From assembly GCF_000425185.1 (NCBI RefSeq), contig NZ_AULH01000019.1, positions 1 through 64,000 on the forward strand: 64,000 bases of DNA, given 5' to 3'. The notes under the pieces were generated by a model. It ran no database searches. It was given only the letters and a program-made list of their open reading frames with translations, and was not told where the DNA came from. Of the stretch, positions 25,101 to 33,579 are shown piece after piece. The position numbers and the translations under genes are program-made. Source of the stretch: Pleomorphomonas koreensis DSM 23070. Lineage in GTDB: Bacteria > Pseudomonadota > Alphaproteobacteria > Rhizobiales > Pleomorphomonadaceae. Within the stretch, counting starts at the first letter, position 1; the number at the start of each line of letters is the position of its first letter.

Positions 25101-25538
25101 GTGGCGGCCAAACCCGACCTCATGAAAACCTTCCTCCTGGCCTATGAGTCGGTTATCGAGATGCTGCGACCTAGCATGAAGGCGGCCGGCCTCACCGAGC
25201 CGCAATGGCGGGTACTGCACGAGCTGCAATCGCGTTCGCCGATGATCGCCTCCGAGCTGGCTGCCAACACCTTCGTCAGGGCATCGAGCCTGTCGCGCAT
25301 ATTGCGCGACCTCGAGGCGCGCGACCTGATCAGCCGCGCCCAGCAGTTCGAGGATCTCAGGAAGACGCTGGTGTCGCTGACCGACTACGGCTGCAAGACC
25401 ATCACGCCGATCGAGGCGGCCTATGCCGAGCTGGTCCGGCGTCTGTGCGACGCCGTCGGCGGCGAGGCGGTGGGCGCCTGCGCCGCCGCCTGCGCCGGCA
25501 TCGTCGAGCAGATCGGCGCCCGGCCCGGCGACGACTGA
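25101..25538 (+). CDS. MarR family transcriptional regulator, HpaR-like
   Basis: A 145-residue winged-helix regulator: AGLTEPQWRVLHELQSRSPMIASELAANTFVRASSLSRILRDLEARDLISRAQQFEDLRKTLVSLTDYG spans helix-turn-helix and wing. This resembles the branch that controls homoprotocatechuate degradation (HpaR), but no aromatic degradation genes are nearby. The start chosen is GTG at 25101 with GGGGAGG 5 bases upstream; a longer form from the GTG at 25047 is possible. A stem ACGGCCCGC-CTGC-GCGGGCCGT (25603-25624) follows the gene but lacks a U-tract. Confidence 0.85.
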   Translation: MAAKPDLMKTFLLAYESVIEMLRPSMKAAGLTEPQWRVLHELQSRSPMIASELAANTFVRASSLSRILRDLEARDLISRAQQFEDLRKTLVSLTDYGCKTITPIEAAYAELVRRLCDAVGGEAVGACAAACAGIVEQIGARPGDD

Positions 25539-25726
25539 GGGTCCCGGCAGGCTTCCGCCCGGCGGCTCCTCGCCGCCTCCCCGGCTTTCGGTTCGACCCG
25601 TGACGGCCCGCCTGCGCGGGCCGTGATGATGTTCGTGTTCCCGGAAGACACGCAGGCACCACCTCCGCCGGGGCGGCCGGTGGCGTCGGTGCCGCCGAAC
25701 CGGTGGAGGCCCGATGATGGCGCCGG

Positions 25727-27031
25727 TCAGCCCTGCGGCGACTGCGGCGCGGTGACCAGCACCTTGTCGATGCGCCGGCCGTCCATGTCGACGATCTCGA
25801 AGGTCCAGCCGCGCCAGTCGACGACGTCGCCGGTGGCCGGGATGGCCTTGGTCACCGACAGCACGAAGCCGGCCAGCGTCTCGTAGTCGCGATCGGGATC
25901 GTTCAGTCCCTGGCAGTTGATCTTCTCGGCCACCAGATCGACGCCGAGGTCGGCGTCGATCAGCCAGCTGCCGTCGACGCGCTCGACGATCTCGCTCACC
26001 TCTTCGCTGGGCTCGCCGCCGAGGTTGCCGACGATGGCGGTCAGGATGTCGGCGGCCGTCACCATGCCCTCGACCGAGCCGTATTCGTCGATCACCATCA
26101 CCATTTGCAGCGGCGAGCGGCGCAACGTGTCGAGCACGTCGAGCGCCGAGGCGGTATCGGGCACCATGTCGACCTGGCGGATGCGGCTGCGGATGTCGAG
26201 CGGCTCGCCCTTGAGGTGCTGGTCGAGGAGGTCCTTCGCCTGGATGACGCCCTGCACCATGTCGATCGAGCCGGTGAACACCGGATAGCGCGAGTGCGAG
26301 GAATTGGCGAGCGCCTCGATGATGCGGCGGTCGTCCCAATCGAGGTCGATGCCGGTGATGTCGGGGCGCGGGATCATCACGGCGCGGATGGAGCGGTCGG
26401 CGAGGCGCATGACGCCGGCCATCAGCTCCTTTTCCTCCGGCTCCAGGATGCCCGAGCTGGTGCCCTCGGCGATCACCGCCTTGATCTCCTCGTCGGTGAC
26501 CGAGCTTTGGCCGGTCGCCTTGAGGCCGAGCGAGGCGATGATCAGCCGGCTCGATCGCTCCAGCACGAAGGCGGCCGGCGCGGCGATGAAGGCGATGCCG
26601 AGCATCGGCCGGGCCATCAGCGAGGCAACGGCCTCGGGGTTGGCCAGCGCGATCTGCTTGGGCACCAGTTCGCCGATGACCAGCGAGAAATAGGTGATCA
26701 GGCCGACCACCAGGGCGATCGACAGCGGCGAGGCGGCGGAGGCCGACACGCCCCAGGACAGCAGCAGGCGCGACAGCGGCTCGGACAGCGTGGCGCCCGA
26801 ATAGGCGCCGGCCAGGATGCCGACCAGCGTGATGCCGATCTGCACTGACGACAGGAAGCGGCCGGGATCGGCGGCGAGCTTCAATACCGTCGCCGCGCCC
26901 TTGGAGCCCTTGGAGGCCATCGCTTCGAGGCGGGGACGGCGGGAGGACACCACCGCCAGTTCGGACATGGCGAACAGGCCGTTCAGGATGAGGAGGATGA
27001 AGATGACGCCGATTTCAAACAGGTAACCCAT
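25727..27031 (-). CDS. CorC/HlyC-type membrane protein with DUF21 and CBS domains
   Basis: A 434-residue inner-membrane protein. An N-terminal CNNM/DUF21 transmembrane domain (about residues 1-195, with ILNGLFAMSELAVVSSRRPRLEAMA and the SLVIGELVPKQIALANPE motif) is followed by two CBS domains (about 210-335, MIPRPDITGIDLD and VIDEYGSVEGMVTAADIL) and a C-terminal CorC_HlyC domain ending near 425. Related proteins take part in magnesium or cobalt efflux/homeostasis; haemolysin is a historical name. It is a single gene with a long divergent spacing on both sides. Confidence 0.92.
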   Translation of the reverse strand: MGYLFEIGVIFILLILNGLFAMSELAVVSSRRPRLEAMASKGSKGAATVLKLAADPGRFLSSVQIGITLVGILAGAYSGATLSEPLSRLLLSWGVSASAASPLSIALVVGLITYFSLVIGELVPKQIALANPEAVASLMARPMLGIAFIAAPAAFVLERSSRLIIASLGLKATGQSSVTDEEIKAVIAEGTSSGILEPEEKELMAGVMRLADRSIRAVMIPRPDITGIDLDWDDRRIIEALANSSHSRYPVFTGSIDMVQGVIQAKDLLDQHLKGEPLDIRSRIRQVDMVPDTASALDVLDTLRRSPLQMVMVIDEYGSVEGMVTAADILTAIVGNLGGEPSEEVSEIVERVDGSWLIDADLGVDLVAEKINCQGLNDPDRDYETLAGFVLSVTKAIPATGDVVDWRGWTFEIVDMDGRRIDKVLVTAPQSPQG

Positions 27032-27139
27032 GGGGTGCGGGCTTCGCCCGGCTGCTCCGTCGCAAGTTGCATTGCCGCGGAAAATACAGGGAGTTCCGCG
27101 TTCCCGCTAGATTGAGGCTTCAACTTTCTTGCCGGCCGG

Positions 27140-27691
27140 TCAGTTCCCGGCGACGAGGAGGTGGGTGAAACCGGCGAAGGCCGGGCGGCCGTCGGGCATC
27201 AGGCTGCCGCTGCCCCGGAGATAGGCGGGCAGGCCGTGCGCCGCGGCGGCGAGCGCCACCAGACCGGCGGCGGTCAGGCGCGGGGCGTCGGCGCCGCCCG
27301 CCGCGCCGCGGCCGAAGCCTTCGAGATCGATGCCGAGCATGGCGAGCCGCCCCGGCACGGGGCTGCGGTGCGCGAGGCGCAGGGCGCCGCCGGGGCCGGC
27401 GATCTCGACGATCAGCGAGAGAGCGCCGTCCGCGAGCCCCAGTTCGGCCTCGGCTACCGACAACGTCACGGCCATCCGGTCGGCCGGCGCGAAATCGTCG
27501 GTGATCGCCATGAGAACGCCGCGAGCGCCGGCTTCGACGGCGGCGCGTGCCTTGTCCGGATCGGCGGTGGCGACGGTGAAAGCGCCGCCGGGCGGCCGGT
27601 CGTCAGCCGTCATGACCGGCCGCAGCAATGCCGGCCGGTTTGCCAAGTCTTTCCCAATGTTTCCGTCAAGTAACCGGAAGACCAGCGACAT
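27140..27691 (-). CDS. Degenerate HpcH/HpaI (citrate-lyase beta-like) domain protein
   Basis: A 183-residue protein. The spacing of elements recalls CitE-like lyases: AVEAGARGVLMAITDD (compare the usual GAD-V-I-DLEDAV), LSLIVEIAGPGGALRLAHRSP (compare the LIET-GV-N block) and GRLAMLGIDLEGFGRG (compare ALGFGAEDL), but the metal- and CoA-binding residues are not preserved. It is therefore probably non-catalytic or misassigned. AAGGAT precedes the ATG at 27691, and a CtrA-like TTAACCAA overlaps its leader. Family assignment is tentative. Confidence 0.5.
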   Translation of the reverse strand: MSLVFRLLDGNIGKDLANRPALLRPVMTADDRPPGGAFTVATADPDKARAAVEAGARGVLMAITDDFAPADRMAVTLSVAEAELGLADGALSLIVEIAGPGGALRLAHRSPVPGRLAMLGIDLEGFGRGAAGGADAPRLTAAGLVALAAAAHGLPAYLRGSGSLMPDGRPAFAGFTHLLVAGN

Positions 27692-27701
27692 TTACCAATC
27701 C

Positions 27702-27709
27702 TTAACCAA
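27702..27709 (+). promoter_or_regulatory. CtrA-like half-site
   Basis: TTAACCAA, seven of eight bases of the CtrA motif TTAACCAT, lies between two divergent genes, with another TTAAC at 27725-27729. It is 11 bases upstream of the left gene's start codon and about 100 upstream of the SLT transglycosylase. Confidence 0.4.
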
Positions 27710-27809
27710 TGCGGCGGAAAATACTTAACAAAGGACTAATCGAGCCTGGTCAACGCCGTCTTCCCAGATCCCTGCGGATTGCCGGCCGGCCGTTGCTGGT
27801 GGAACGCCC

Positions 27810-28943
27810 ATGAATCCGGTCTTCCAGTGGGTCTACGCGACGCCGGCGCAGAAGACGACGGCGCCGCCGACCACGTCAACAGGCATTTCGAACCGTATCG
27901 AGCAGGCGTTCGACGCGGCGAGCGACAGTACCGGCACGTCCTTTCAGTATCTCCTCGACACGGCGCGGCGCGAGTCGTCGCTGCAGCCCGATGCCAAGGC
28001 GCCGACCTCGTCGGCGACCGGCCTGTTCCAGTTCGTCGAGAGCACCTGGCTGCAGACGCTGAAGGAGGACGGGCCGTCGCTGGGGCTCGGACAGTACAGC
28101 GCCGAGATCACCAGAACCGCCAGCGGCCGCTACAAGGTGGCCGATGCCGCGGCGCGCGAGAAGATCCTGGCATTGCGCGAGGATCCGGAGATCTCCTCGC
28201 TGATGGCCGGCGCCCTGACCCGCCGCAATGCCCAATCCCTCAGGAGCGACATCGGCCGCGAAGCGACGGCCGGCGAACTCTACATCGCCCATTTCCTCGG
28301 CGCCAAGGGTGCGTCGGCGCTGATCGGCGCCGCCGGCAGCGATCCGACGTCGAGCGCCGCCGACCTGTTGCCGCAGGCGGCGCGGGCCAACCCGGCGATC
28401 TTCTACGAAAACGGCCGCGAGCGCTCGGTGGCCGAGGTCTACGCCAGCCTGACCAGCCGGCACGGCGACGCGGCGCCGGTGGCCGTCGACGCCGGTCACG
28501 TCGTCGCCCGGCTCGACCGGGCGGAGGAGCCCGTCGCCACCCGCTGGGACCCGGCGCTCGGCTACACCGACGCCGAGACCGGCGGTGGCGCGTCGCGGCG
28601 CGTCGCCGAGGCGGAATCGGCGCTGTCGGCGCTCGCCGCGTCGGGCGGCGATCCAACGTCCGGCTGGACGGCGGCGGCCCCGTCGAACGCCTTCGCGGCG
28701 ATCTATCGCGCCGACGGCGCCACGGCCGCCCCCGCCGCCGCCAGCTTCTGGCAGGGCTTCAGCCTGGCGCCCAATCTGTTCCACGCCGCGCTTGCCGACG
28801 ACAGCACGACGCTGTCCTCCGCGGTGTCCGACGCCGGGGAGACCAGCGCCGCGCTCAGGGCCAGCCAACCGGGCCAGATCCTCGATCGCGGCTTCAAGAC
28901 GAGCGGGCCGCTCGACCTCGCCAGGTTCCTGAACGACGGCTGA
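27810..28943 (+). CDS. Lytic transglycosylase (SLT domain) protein
   Basis: A 377-residue protein whose N-terminal half is a soluble-lytic-transglycosylase fold: FQYLLDTARRESSLQPDAKAPTSSATGLFQFVESTWLQTLKEDG (catalytic Glu in RRESS, about residue 55) and the later GELYIAHFLGAKGASALI. The C-terminal 170 residues are low-complexity and Ala-rich. No clear signal peptide is visible, which is usual for this PleA-like group in alphaproteobacteria; PleA of Caulobacter is needed for flagella and pili. A role in opening the wall for a surface structure is inferred. GGTGGAA precedes the ATG. Confidence 0.82.
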   Translation: MNPVFQWVYATPAQKTTAPPTTSTGISNRIEQAFDAASDSTGTSFQYLLDTARRESSLQPDAKAPTSSATGLFQFVESTWLQTLKEDGPSLGLGQYSAEITRTASGRYKVADAAAREKILALREDPEISSLMAGALTRRNAQSLRSDIGREATAGELYIAHFLGAKGASALIGAAGSDPTSSAADLLPQAARANPAIFYENGRERSVAEVYASLTSRHGDAAPVAVDAGHVVARLDRAEEPVATRWDPALGYTDAETGGGASRRVAEAESALSALAASGGDPTSGWTAAAPSNAFAAIYRADGATAAPAAASFWQGFSLAPNLFHAALADDSTTLSSAVSDAGETSAALRASQPGQILDRGFKTSGPLDLARFLNDG

Positions 28944-29116
28944 CGGCTTTCATCCTCTCGCCTGGCATGATCGTCGCGGCGCTGATGCGCCGGATCGGTC
29001 CGATCGAGGCAGCGTTCATTCATCCCGGACCGGGCGTCCTTGCCTTTCTCAACTCGATGAAGCTGCGGGTGACGATTGCCGGTGCCTGAGATCACTTTCC
29101 AACGCGGTGCGACGGC

Positions 29117-29554
29117 ATGATCGACCTTGTCGTCTACACCGGCCTGTTCCTGACCGCCTTCGTCGCCGCCACTGTCCTGCCGATGCAGTCGGAGGCGGCG
29201 CTGGTCGGGCTGTTGCTGGCCGATATCCAGCCCGTCTGGGCTCTGGTCACCGTGGCCAGCATCGGCAACGTGGCCGGCTCGGCCGTCAACTGGCTGCTCG
29301 GCCGGGGCGTCGAGCGCTTCCGGGAGCGGCGCTGGTTTCCGGTGGGACCGGCGGCGATCGACCGGGCGCAGGGCTGGTACCATCGCTATGGAAAATGGTC
29401 GCTGCTCCTGAGCTGGATGCCGATCGTCGGTGATCCGCTCACCGTCGTCGCGGGGGTGGCACGGGAGCCCTTTGCCGTTTTCCTCGCCCTGGTCACCGTC
29501 GCCAAGGTCGGGCGCTATCTGGTGCTGACGGCGGCAACCCTGAGCGCGACTTAG
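29117..29554 (+). CDS. YqaA/DedA-like (SNARE-associated) membrane protein
   Basis: A 145-residue inner-membrane protein of the short YqaA branch of the DedA family. Seen: VLPMQSEAALVGLLLADIQPVWALVTVASIGNVAGSAVNWLLGRGVERF, then RRWFPVGPAAIDRAQGWYHRYGKWSLLLSWMPIVGDPLTVVAGVAREPF and a last hydrophobic helix. DedA relatives move lipid carriers or affect proton-motive force; the YqaA branch has no fixed function. It stands alone between the SLT gene and DUF2336. Confidence 0.88.
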   Translation: MIDLVVYTGLFLTAFVAATVLPMQSEAALVGLLLADIQPVWALVTVASIGNVAGSAVNWLLGRGVERFRERRWFPVGPAAIDRAQGWYHRYGKWSLLLSWMPIVGDPLTVVAGVAREPFAVFLALVTVAKVGRYLVLTAATLSAT

Positions 29555-29714
29555 GGTGCGCGGTATCATGCCGCTGAGGCCAGAGGCAAACCGGCGGCCC
29601 GGCCAACCGGTGGCCTCGCTCGCCGATCATGGTGAACCAATCCTTAAGGGTCGGCGTGGGAACATCCCATCCAATGTCGCCGGTGCCGTCGCGCCGGCGC
29701 CGCATCGGAACGGG

Positions 29715-30869
29715 ATGTCACGCATGGGGCGTTTTCGGCTCATCGACTGGATGGAAAAGGCTCCGGCCCCGGCCAGGGCTTCGGCCGTGCCGGCGCTGGT
29801 CAGGAGCTACGTCCACGGCGAGCTGACGCTTGAAGGGCGGGAGGTGATCGAGGCGACGCTGACGCTGCTCGTCGACGACCCGTCGCCGGACGTGCGCCGG
29901 GCGCTCTCCGAGGCGCTGTCGATCCACGAGACGGCGCCGCGTCACCTGATCGTCGCCCTGTCGCAGGATCTGCCGGCCATCGCCGAGCCGATCTTCCGTC
30001 GCTCGCCCTGCCTGATCGACGCCGAACTCACGGCCGCGGTGGCGCTCGGCGCGCCGTCGATCCAGACGGCGATCGCCAGCCGTCCCTGGATTTCCTTCGA
30101 GGTGGCGGACGCCATCGCCGCCGAGGGCGACCGCGGCGCGGTTCTGGCCATGCTTGCCAACGACGGCGCCGATCTCGACGGCGACGCCTTCGCGACGATC
30201 GCCGCCCGGCTGGGTGGCGACGGCGACGTCCGCGAGGCGCTGTTCGCCCGCCGCGACCTGCCGCTCGCCGTGCGGCAATCGCTGATCTCGGCGCTGGGCG
30301 AAAAGCTGAACCGCTTCCTGGTCGGCCGCGCCTGGATGGCGCCGAAGCGGGCCGGCGTGGTGCTGCGCGAGGCTTGCGACAAGGCGACGGTGTTCCTGGC
30401 CGGTTCGGCCGACGAGGCGGAACTCGTCGCGCTCGTCGAGCACCTGAGGGCAGCGGGGCAGCTCACCACGGCGCTGCTCATCCGCGCCATGTGCGAGGGC
30501 CACATCCGCTTCCTGGAGGCGGCGCTCGCCCGCCTGTCCGGCCTGCCGGCGCCGCGCGTCTACGCGCTGCTGATCGACGGCCGGCCGGCGGCGCTCAGGG
30601 CGCTGTTCGGTCGTGCGGGGCTGCCCGAACGCAGCCACGCCGCCTTCCTCGCCGCCCTCGACGTCTGGCGCGACCTTGACTACGACGGCCGCGACGGCGA
30701 CGAGCCGCGCTTCGGCCGGCGGATGATCGAGCGCATCCTGACGCGCTACCAGGAATTCGCGCCGGGCGAGGTGGACGACCTCCTGGCCATGCTGCGGCGG
30801 CTGGCCGCCGAGGGCGCCCGCACGGCGGCGCGCGACATGCTGGCGTCGCGGCGCCGCGACGCCGCCTGA
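29715..30869 (+). CDS. DUF2336 domain-containing protein
   Basis: A 384-residue helical-repeat protein of the alphaproteobacterial DUF2336 family: EGREVIEATLTLLVDDPSPDVRRALSEALSIHETAPRHLIVALSQDLPAIAEPIFRRSPCLIDAEL is the family core. HEAT-like helices follow to the end. Function is not known; members often stand near flagellar or cell-cycle genes. Start at 29715 (MSRMGRFRLIDWMEKA) is chosen because the upstream extension reads as non-coding; 29724 is also possible. A GAACCAA and a TTAA at 29644-29647 lie in the leader. Confidence 0.82.
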   Translation: MSRMGRFRLIDWMEKAPAPARASAVPALVRSYVHGELTLEGREVIEATLTLLVDDPSPDVRRALSEALSIHETAPRHLIVALSQDLPAIAEPIFRRSPCLIDAELTAAVALGAPSIQTAIASRPWISFEVADAIAAEGDRGAVLAMLANDGADLDGDAFATIAARLGGDGDVREALFARRDLPLAVRQSLISALGEKLNRFLVGRAWMAPKRAGVVLREACDKATVFLAGSADEAELVALVEHLRAAGQLTTALLIRAMCEGHIRFLEAALARLSGLPAPRVYALLIDGRPAALRALFGRAGLPERSHAAFLAALDVWRDLDYDGRDGDEPRFGRRMIERILTRYQEFAPGEVDDLLAMLRRLAAEGARTAARDMLASRRRDAA

Positions 30870-30909
30870 GGCGGGAAATCGACAATCGGAAAGCGGAGCG
30901 GTCCGCGCG

Positions 30910-31482
30910 TCAGAGATCGCGGATGATGACGCCGTCGTCGTCTTCCTCGACGTGGCCGTGGCGGGCGAGATAGGCTTCCGTCACGTCGAGCAGCGTCTGC
31001 GTCAGCGCCGCGCCCACCCGGTTCTGCTCGTCCTTGGCGCGCTCGCGGACGATGGCGCGGATGGAGTCGACGTGCTGGTTGACGAGGTCGACCGGCACCA
31101 GGGCGCGGTCGGTGATGCGTTCGAGCAGCGAGCACAGGCTGCTGGCGACGCGGGTGGCCAGCGGAAAGCCGAGCGTCGTCGACTGGCCCTTGATGTCGTG
31201 GACGGCGCGGTGGAAGGCGCGCTTTTCCTCGCCCTCGCGATAATCGACGGCGGCCCAGGCGTCGCGCGTCTCGAACATCGACTTGACCTCGTCGAGCATC
31301 CAGTCGTCGAAATGCGCCGACAGGATCTGCAACGCCGCCTCGGCCCGCTTCACCGGATCGTCGGCCGGCGAACGACGGCGGATCTCCCGCACCTTCTTGC
31401 GAAGGTCGTTCTTGGCCTCGATGTATTCGGTGGCGTCGGAAGGTCTGGTCATCGGCGTGGGTTCCGTCGACTGCACGACCAT
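30910..31482 (-). CDS. HPt domain-containing protein
   Basis: A 190-residue protein carrying a histidine phosphotransfer module: EGEEKRAFHRAVHDIKGQSTTLGFPLATRVASSLCSLLERI, with His95 in the HDIKG motif as likely phosphoacceptor, followed by an alpha-helical tail (VDLVNQHVDSIRAIVRERAKDEQNRVG). It has no kinase or receiver domain, so it would be a free shuttle between a hybrid kinase and a response regulator. Its partner is not adjacent. An alternative start ten codons later (31452) has GGAA upstream. It lies between DUF2336 and NAD kinase. Confidence 0.78.
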   Translation of the reverse strand: MVVQSTEPTPMTRPSDATEYIEAKNDLRKKVREIRRRSPADDPVKRAEAALQILSAHFDDWMLDEVKSMFETRDAWAAVDYREGEEKRAFHRAVHDIKGQSTTLGFPLATRVASSLCSLLERITDRALVPVDLVNQHVDSIRAIVRERAKDEQNRVGAALTQTLLDVTEAYLARHGHVEEDDDGVIIRDL

Positions 31483-31536
31483 CGGGCCGCTACAGCCGAT
31501 TGTCGTCGGCGGCGCTTAAGGAAACGTTGCGTGGGG

Positions 31537-32322
31537 TCAGGTGCGGAACTGCTCGGTGAGGACGCGCTCCTCCCAGCCGTGGTTGCGGTCGAACAGGATC
31601 AGGCTGCGCTGGCGCACGTCGGCCTTGACGGCGACGCGCAGCACGTCGCGCACCTCCTGATGGTCGGCGGCCACCGACACCGGCCGCTTCTCGTTCTCCA
31701 GCACGTCGATGGCAATCGCGCAGCGGTCGGGGATGACGGCGCCGCGCCAGCCGCGCGGCCGGAAGGCGCTGATCGGCGTGACGGCGAGAAGCGGCACGTG
31801 GATCGGCAGGATGGGGCCGTGGGCGGAGAGATTGTAGGCGGTCGAGCCGGCCGGCGTCGACACCAGCACGCCGTCGCAGATCATCTCCTCGAGGCGCACG
31901 GTGTCGTCGATGGAGATGCGCAGCTTGGCCGCCTGGTAGGTCTGCCGCATCATCGACACTTCGTTGAAGGCGTGGGCGAGATGGATGTCGCCGGTCACCG
32001 TCGTCGCTTCCATGGCGAGCGGGTGCAGGGCGGTGACCACCGAATCGGCCAGCCGCTCCCGGAGGCCCTCGACGCGGAACTCGTTCATCAGGAAGCCGAC
32101 CGAGCCGCAGTTGAGGCCGTAGATCGGCTTGTCGGTGTTGATGAAGCGGTGCAGCGTCTGCAGCATCAAGCCGTCGCCACCCAGCGCCACGATGGTGTCG
32201 GCGTCTTCGGGTGCGACGTTGCCGTACTCGGCAATGAGGCGTGCCTGAGCGTCGCGGGCCTCGGTGGTATCGCTGGCGACGAAGGCGAGGTGCTCAAAGG
32301 AGGCGCGTCTGGTCTGCGGCAT
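31537..32322 (-). CDS. nadK: NAD kinase
   Basis: Phosphorylates NAD to NADP, the only source of NADP. The 261-residue cytoplasmic enzyme has the GGDG motif in TIVALGGDGLMLQTLHRF (residues 48-51), GLNCGSVGFLMNEF, NEVSMMRQ and the DGVLVSTPAGSTAYNLSAHGPIL loop. The start at 32322 (MPQTRRASFEHLAFVASD) fits the family; the open frame extends upstream without support. It is transcribed away from cutA. Confidence 0.95.
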   Translation of the reverse strand: MPQTRRASFEHLAFVASDTTEARDAQARLIAEYGNVAPEDADTIVALGGDGLMLQTLHRFINTDKPIYGLNCGSVGFLMNEFRVEGLRERLADSVVTALHPLAMEATTVTGDIHLAHAFNEVSMMRQTYQAAKLRISIDDTVRLEEMICDGVLVSTPAGSTAYNLSAHGPILPIHVPLLAVTPISAFRPRGWRGAVIPDRCAIAIDVLENEKRPVSVAADHQEVRDVLRVAVKADVRQRSLILFDRNHGWEERVLTEQFRT

Positions 32323-32531
32323 CGGTTCCGTCGCGTCATGTCTGGCCGAACGTCCGGCGAGCCGGAACATTCGGGATCGCGGCCTTCCGGCCGGCGCCCG
32401 CCGCAAATGGGGGTCCACTTTCGGGGGATATGCTCTAGCATGGCCCCGTGCAAAAGGAAACGTATCGGCGCCGGCTGCGATTCCCGCCGGCCGCCGATAT
32501 GCCGAGCAGCCGGAAGAGCCCCGGAGGAACC

Positions 32532-32906
32532 ATGTCGAAATCCGTCGAGGATCTGCGTCTCGTCAACGTCACCTGCCCGGACGAGGCGACGGCGCTGGCC
32601 ATCGGCCGGCTGGTCGTCGAGCGGCGGCTCGCCGCCTGCGCCAACGTCGTGCCGGGGGTGCGCAGCATCTACCGCTGGATGGGCGAGATCAACGAAGACA
32701 GCGAGGTGCTGCTCACCCTCAAGACGCGCGAGGACTTCGTGGAATCGCTCTACACGGCGATCGTCGCCAACCATCCCTACCAGCAGCCGGCGATCGAGGT
32801 GCTGGCGCTGGTCGGTGCCGGCCGCGGCGTCGCCGCCTGGATCCGCGCCGAGACCGGCGGCGAGGACAGCACGTCGCTGCCGAAGGGGTTCAAGCCGGTG
32901 GAGTAG
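32532..32906 (+). CDS. cutA: Divalent cation tolerance protein CutA
   Basis: A 124-residue trimeric ferredoxin-like fold protein linked to tolerance of copper and other divalent cations, though its molecular role is unsettled. Seen: VNVTCPDEATALAIGRLVVERRLAACANVVPGVRSIYRWMGEINEDSEVLLTLKTRE and the typical NHPYQQPAIEVL. CCGGAGGAACC precedes the ATG. It is a single gene, divergent from nadK. Confidence 0.94.
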   Translation: MSKSVEDLRLVNVTCPDEATALAIGRLVVERRLAACANVVPGVRSIYRWMGEINEDSEVLLTLKTREDFVESLYTAIVANHPYQQPAIEVLALVGAGRGVAAWIRAETGGEDSTSLPKGFKPVE

Positions 32907-33061
32907 GAGGGGTTGTTTTGCGACAAGGCCCGAACTTGAACGCTTCCCGTTTACCTTGTTAATCACTTCGTAGAAATACGCTATATTCCATGACCCGCTT
33001 CATTGCTAATGATGAATGAAACTTAGCCTAGAGTTGTGTTCTCGCGCGGCTACTCCCTATC

Positions 33062-33084
33062 GCTTCGTCACGATGTGACGAAGC
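33062..33084. promoter_or_regulatory. Perfect inverted repeat, possible operator
   Basis: Arms GCTTCGTCAC and GTGACGAAGC, 10 bp each, separated by GAT. It lies in a low-GC stretch 85 bases upstream of an orphan membrane protein gene. No U-tract follows, so an operator is more likely than a terminator. The binding factor is unknown. Confidence 0.5.
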
Positions 33085-33169
33085 CGTTCAGGCTGTCCGG
33101 CCCTTTTCTGAACCTATGGTTTCGATCTCAAGATCCGTGCTGATTTAAGTAATCCATGGATGAAACAGC

Positions 33170-33454
33170 ATGTTCATGTATGTGATAGGTGTCTCCCTCA
33201 TCAGTGCCGCCCTTGGTGGATGCATAGCAGCAGGGAGGGGCGGAATCCTTAGGCTTGCACTCTTGCTTTTGATTGTTTCCGGAGTAGTGATTTTTCTTTC
33301 CGGTTATGCCGGATTGCCTGCCTGGTCTACTTTCTTGATTTGGTCGTCGGCGATCATCTGTCTAAACTTGAGCTGGTTTGCCGTCATCATATTCGTCAAC
33401 GTGCGTGGCTTGTTTGTCTTCTTGCGCGAACAGATTTTCCTGGAAAACAAATAG
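33170..33454 (+). CDS. Orphan low-GC membrane protein
   Basis: A 94-residue protein with about three hydrophobic helices (roughly residues 3-22, 27-46 and 52-80) and a basic tail (FLREQIFLENK). Codon use and base composition (many A/T third positions) differ sharply from neighbours, suggesting recent transfer. There is no strong ribosome site before the ATG at 33170, so the start is uncertain (33179 is a second ATG). No family recognised. It has an inverted repeat upstream and the ctrA terminator downstream. Confidence 0.5.
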   Translation: MFMYVIGVSLISAALGGCIAAGRGGILRLALLLLIVSGVVIFLSGYAGLPAWSTFLIWSSAIICLNLSWFAVIIFVNVRGLFVFLREQIFLENK

Positions 33455-33488
33455 GCCCCAGTTCAACTCCGACAGATCGGTCCTTGAA

Positions 33489-33519
33489 AAACAAAAAGCC
33501 CCGGCGCGAAGACCGGGGC
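33489..33519 (-). terminator. Rho-independent terminator of ctrA
   Basis: On the minus strand GCCCCGG-TCTTCGCG-CCGGGGC is followed by TTTTTGTTTTTC, about 60 bases past the ctrA stop. Confidence 0.9.
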
Positions 33520-33579
33520 AACATGACGGACGGCGCGAAAAGGGGTGGAACGCGCCGCCGCTCGTCGATGGAAGTTCGT

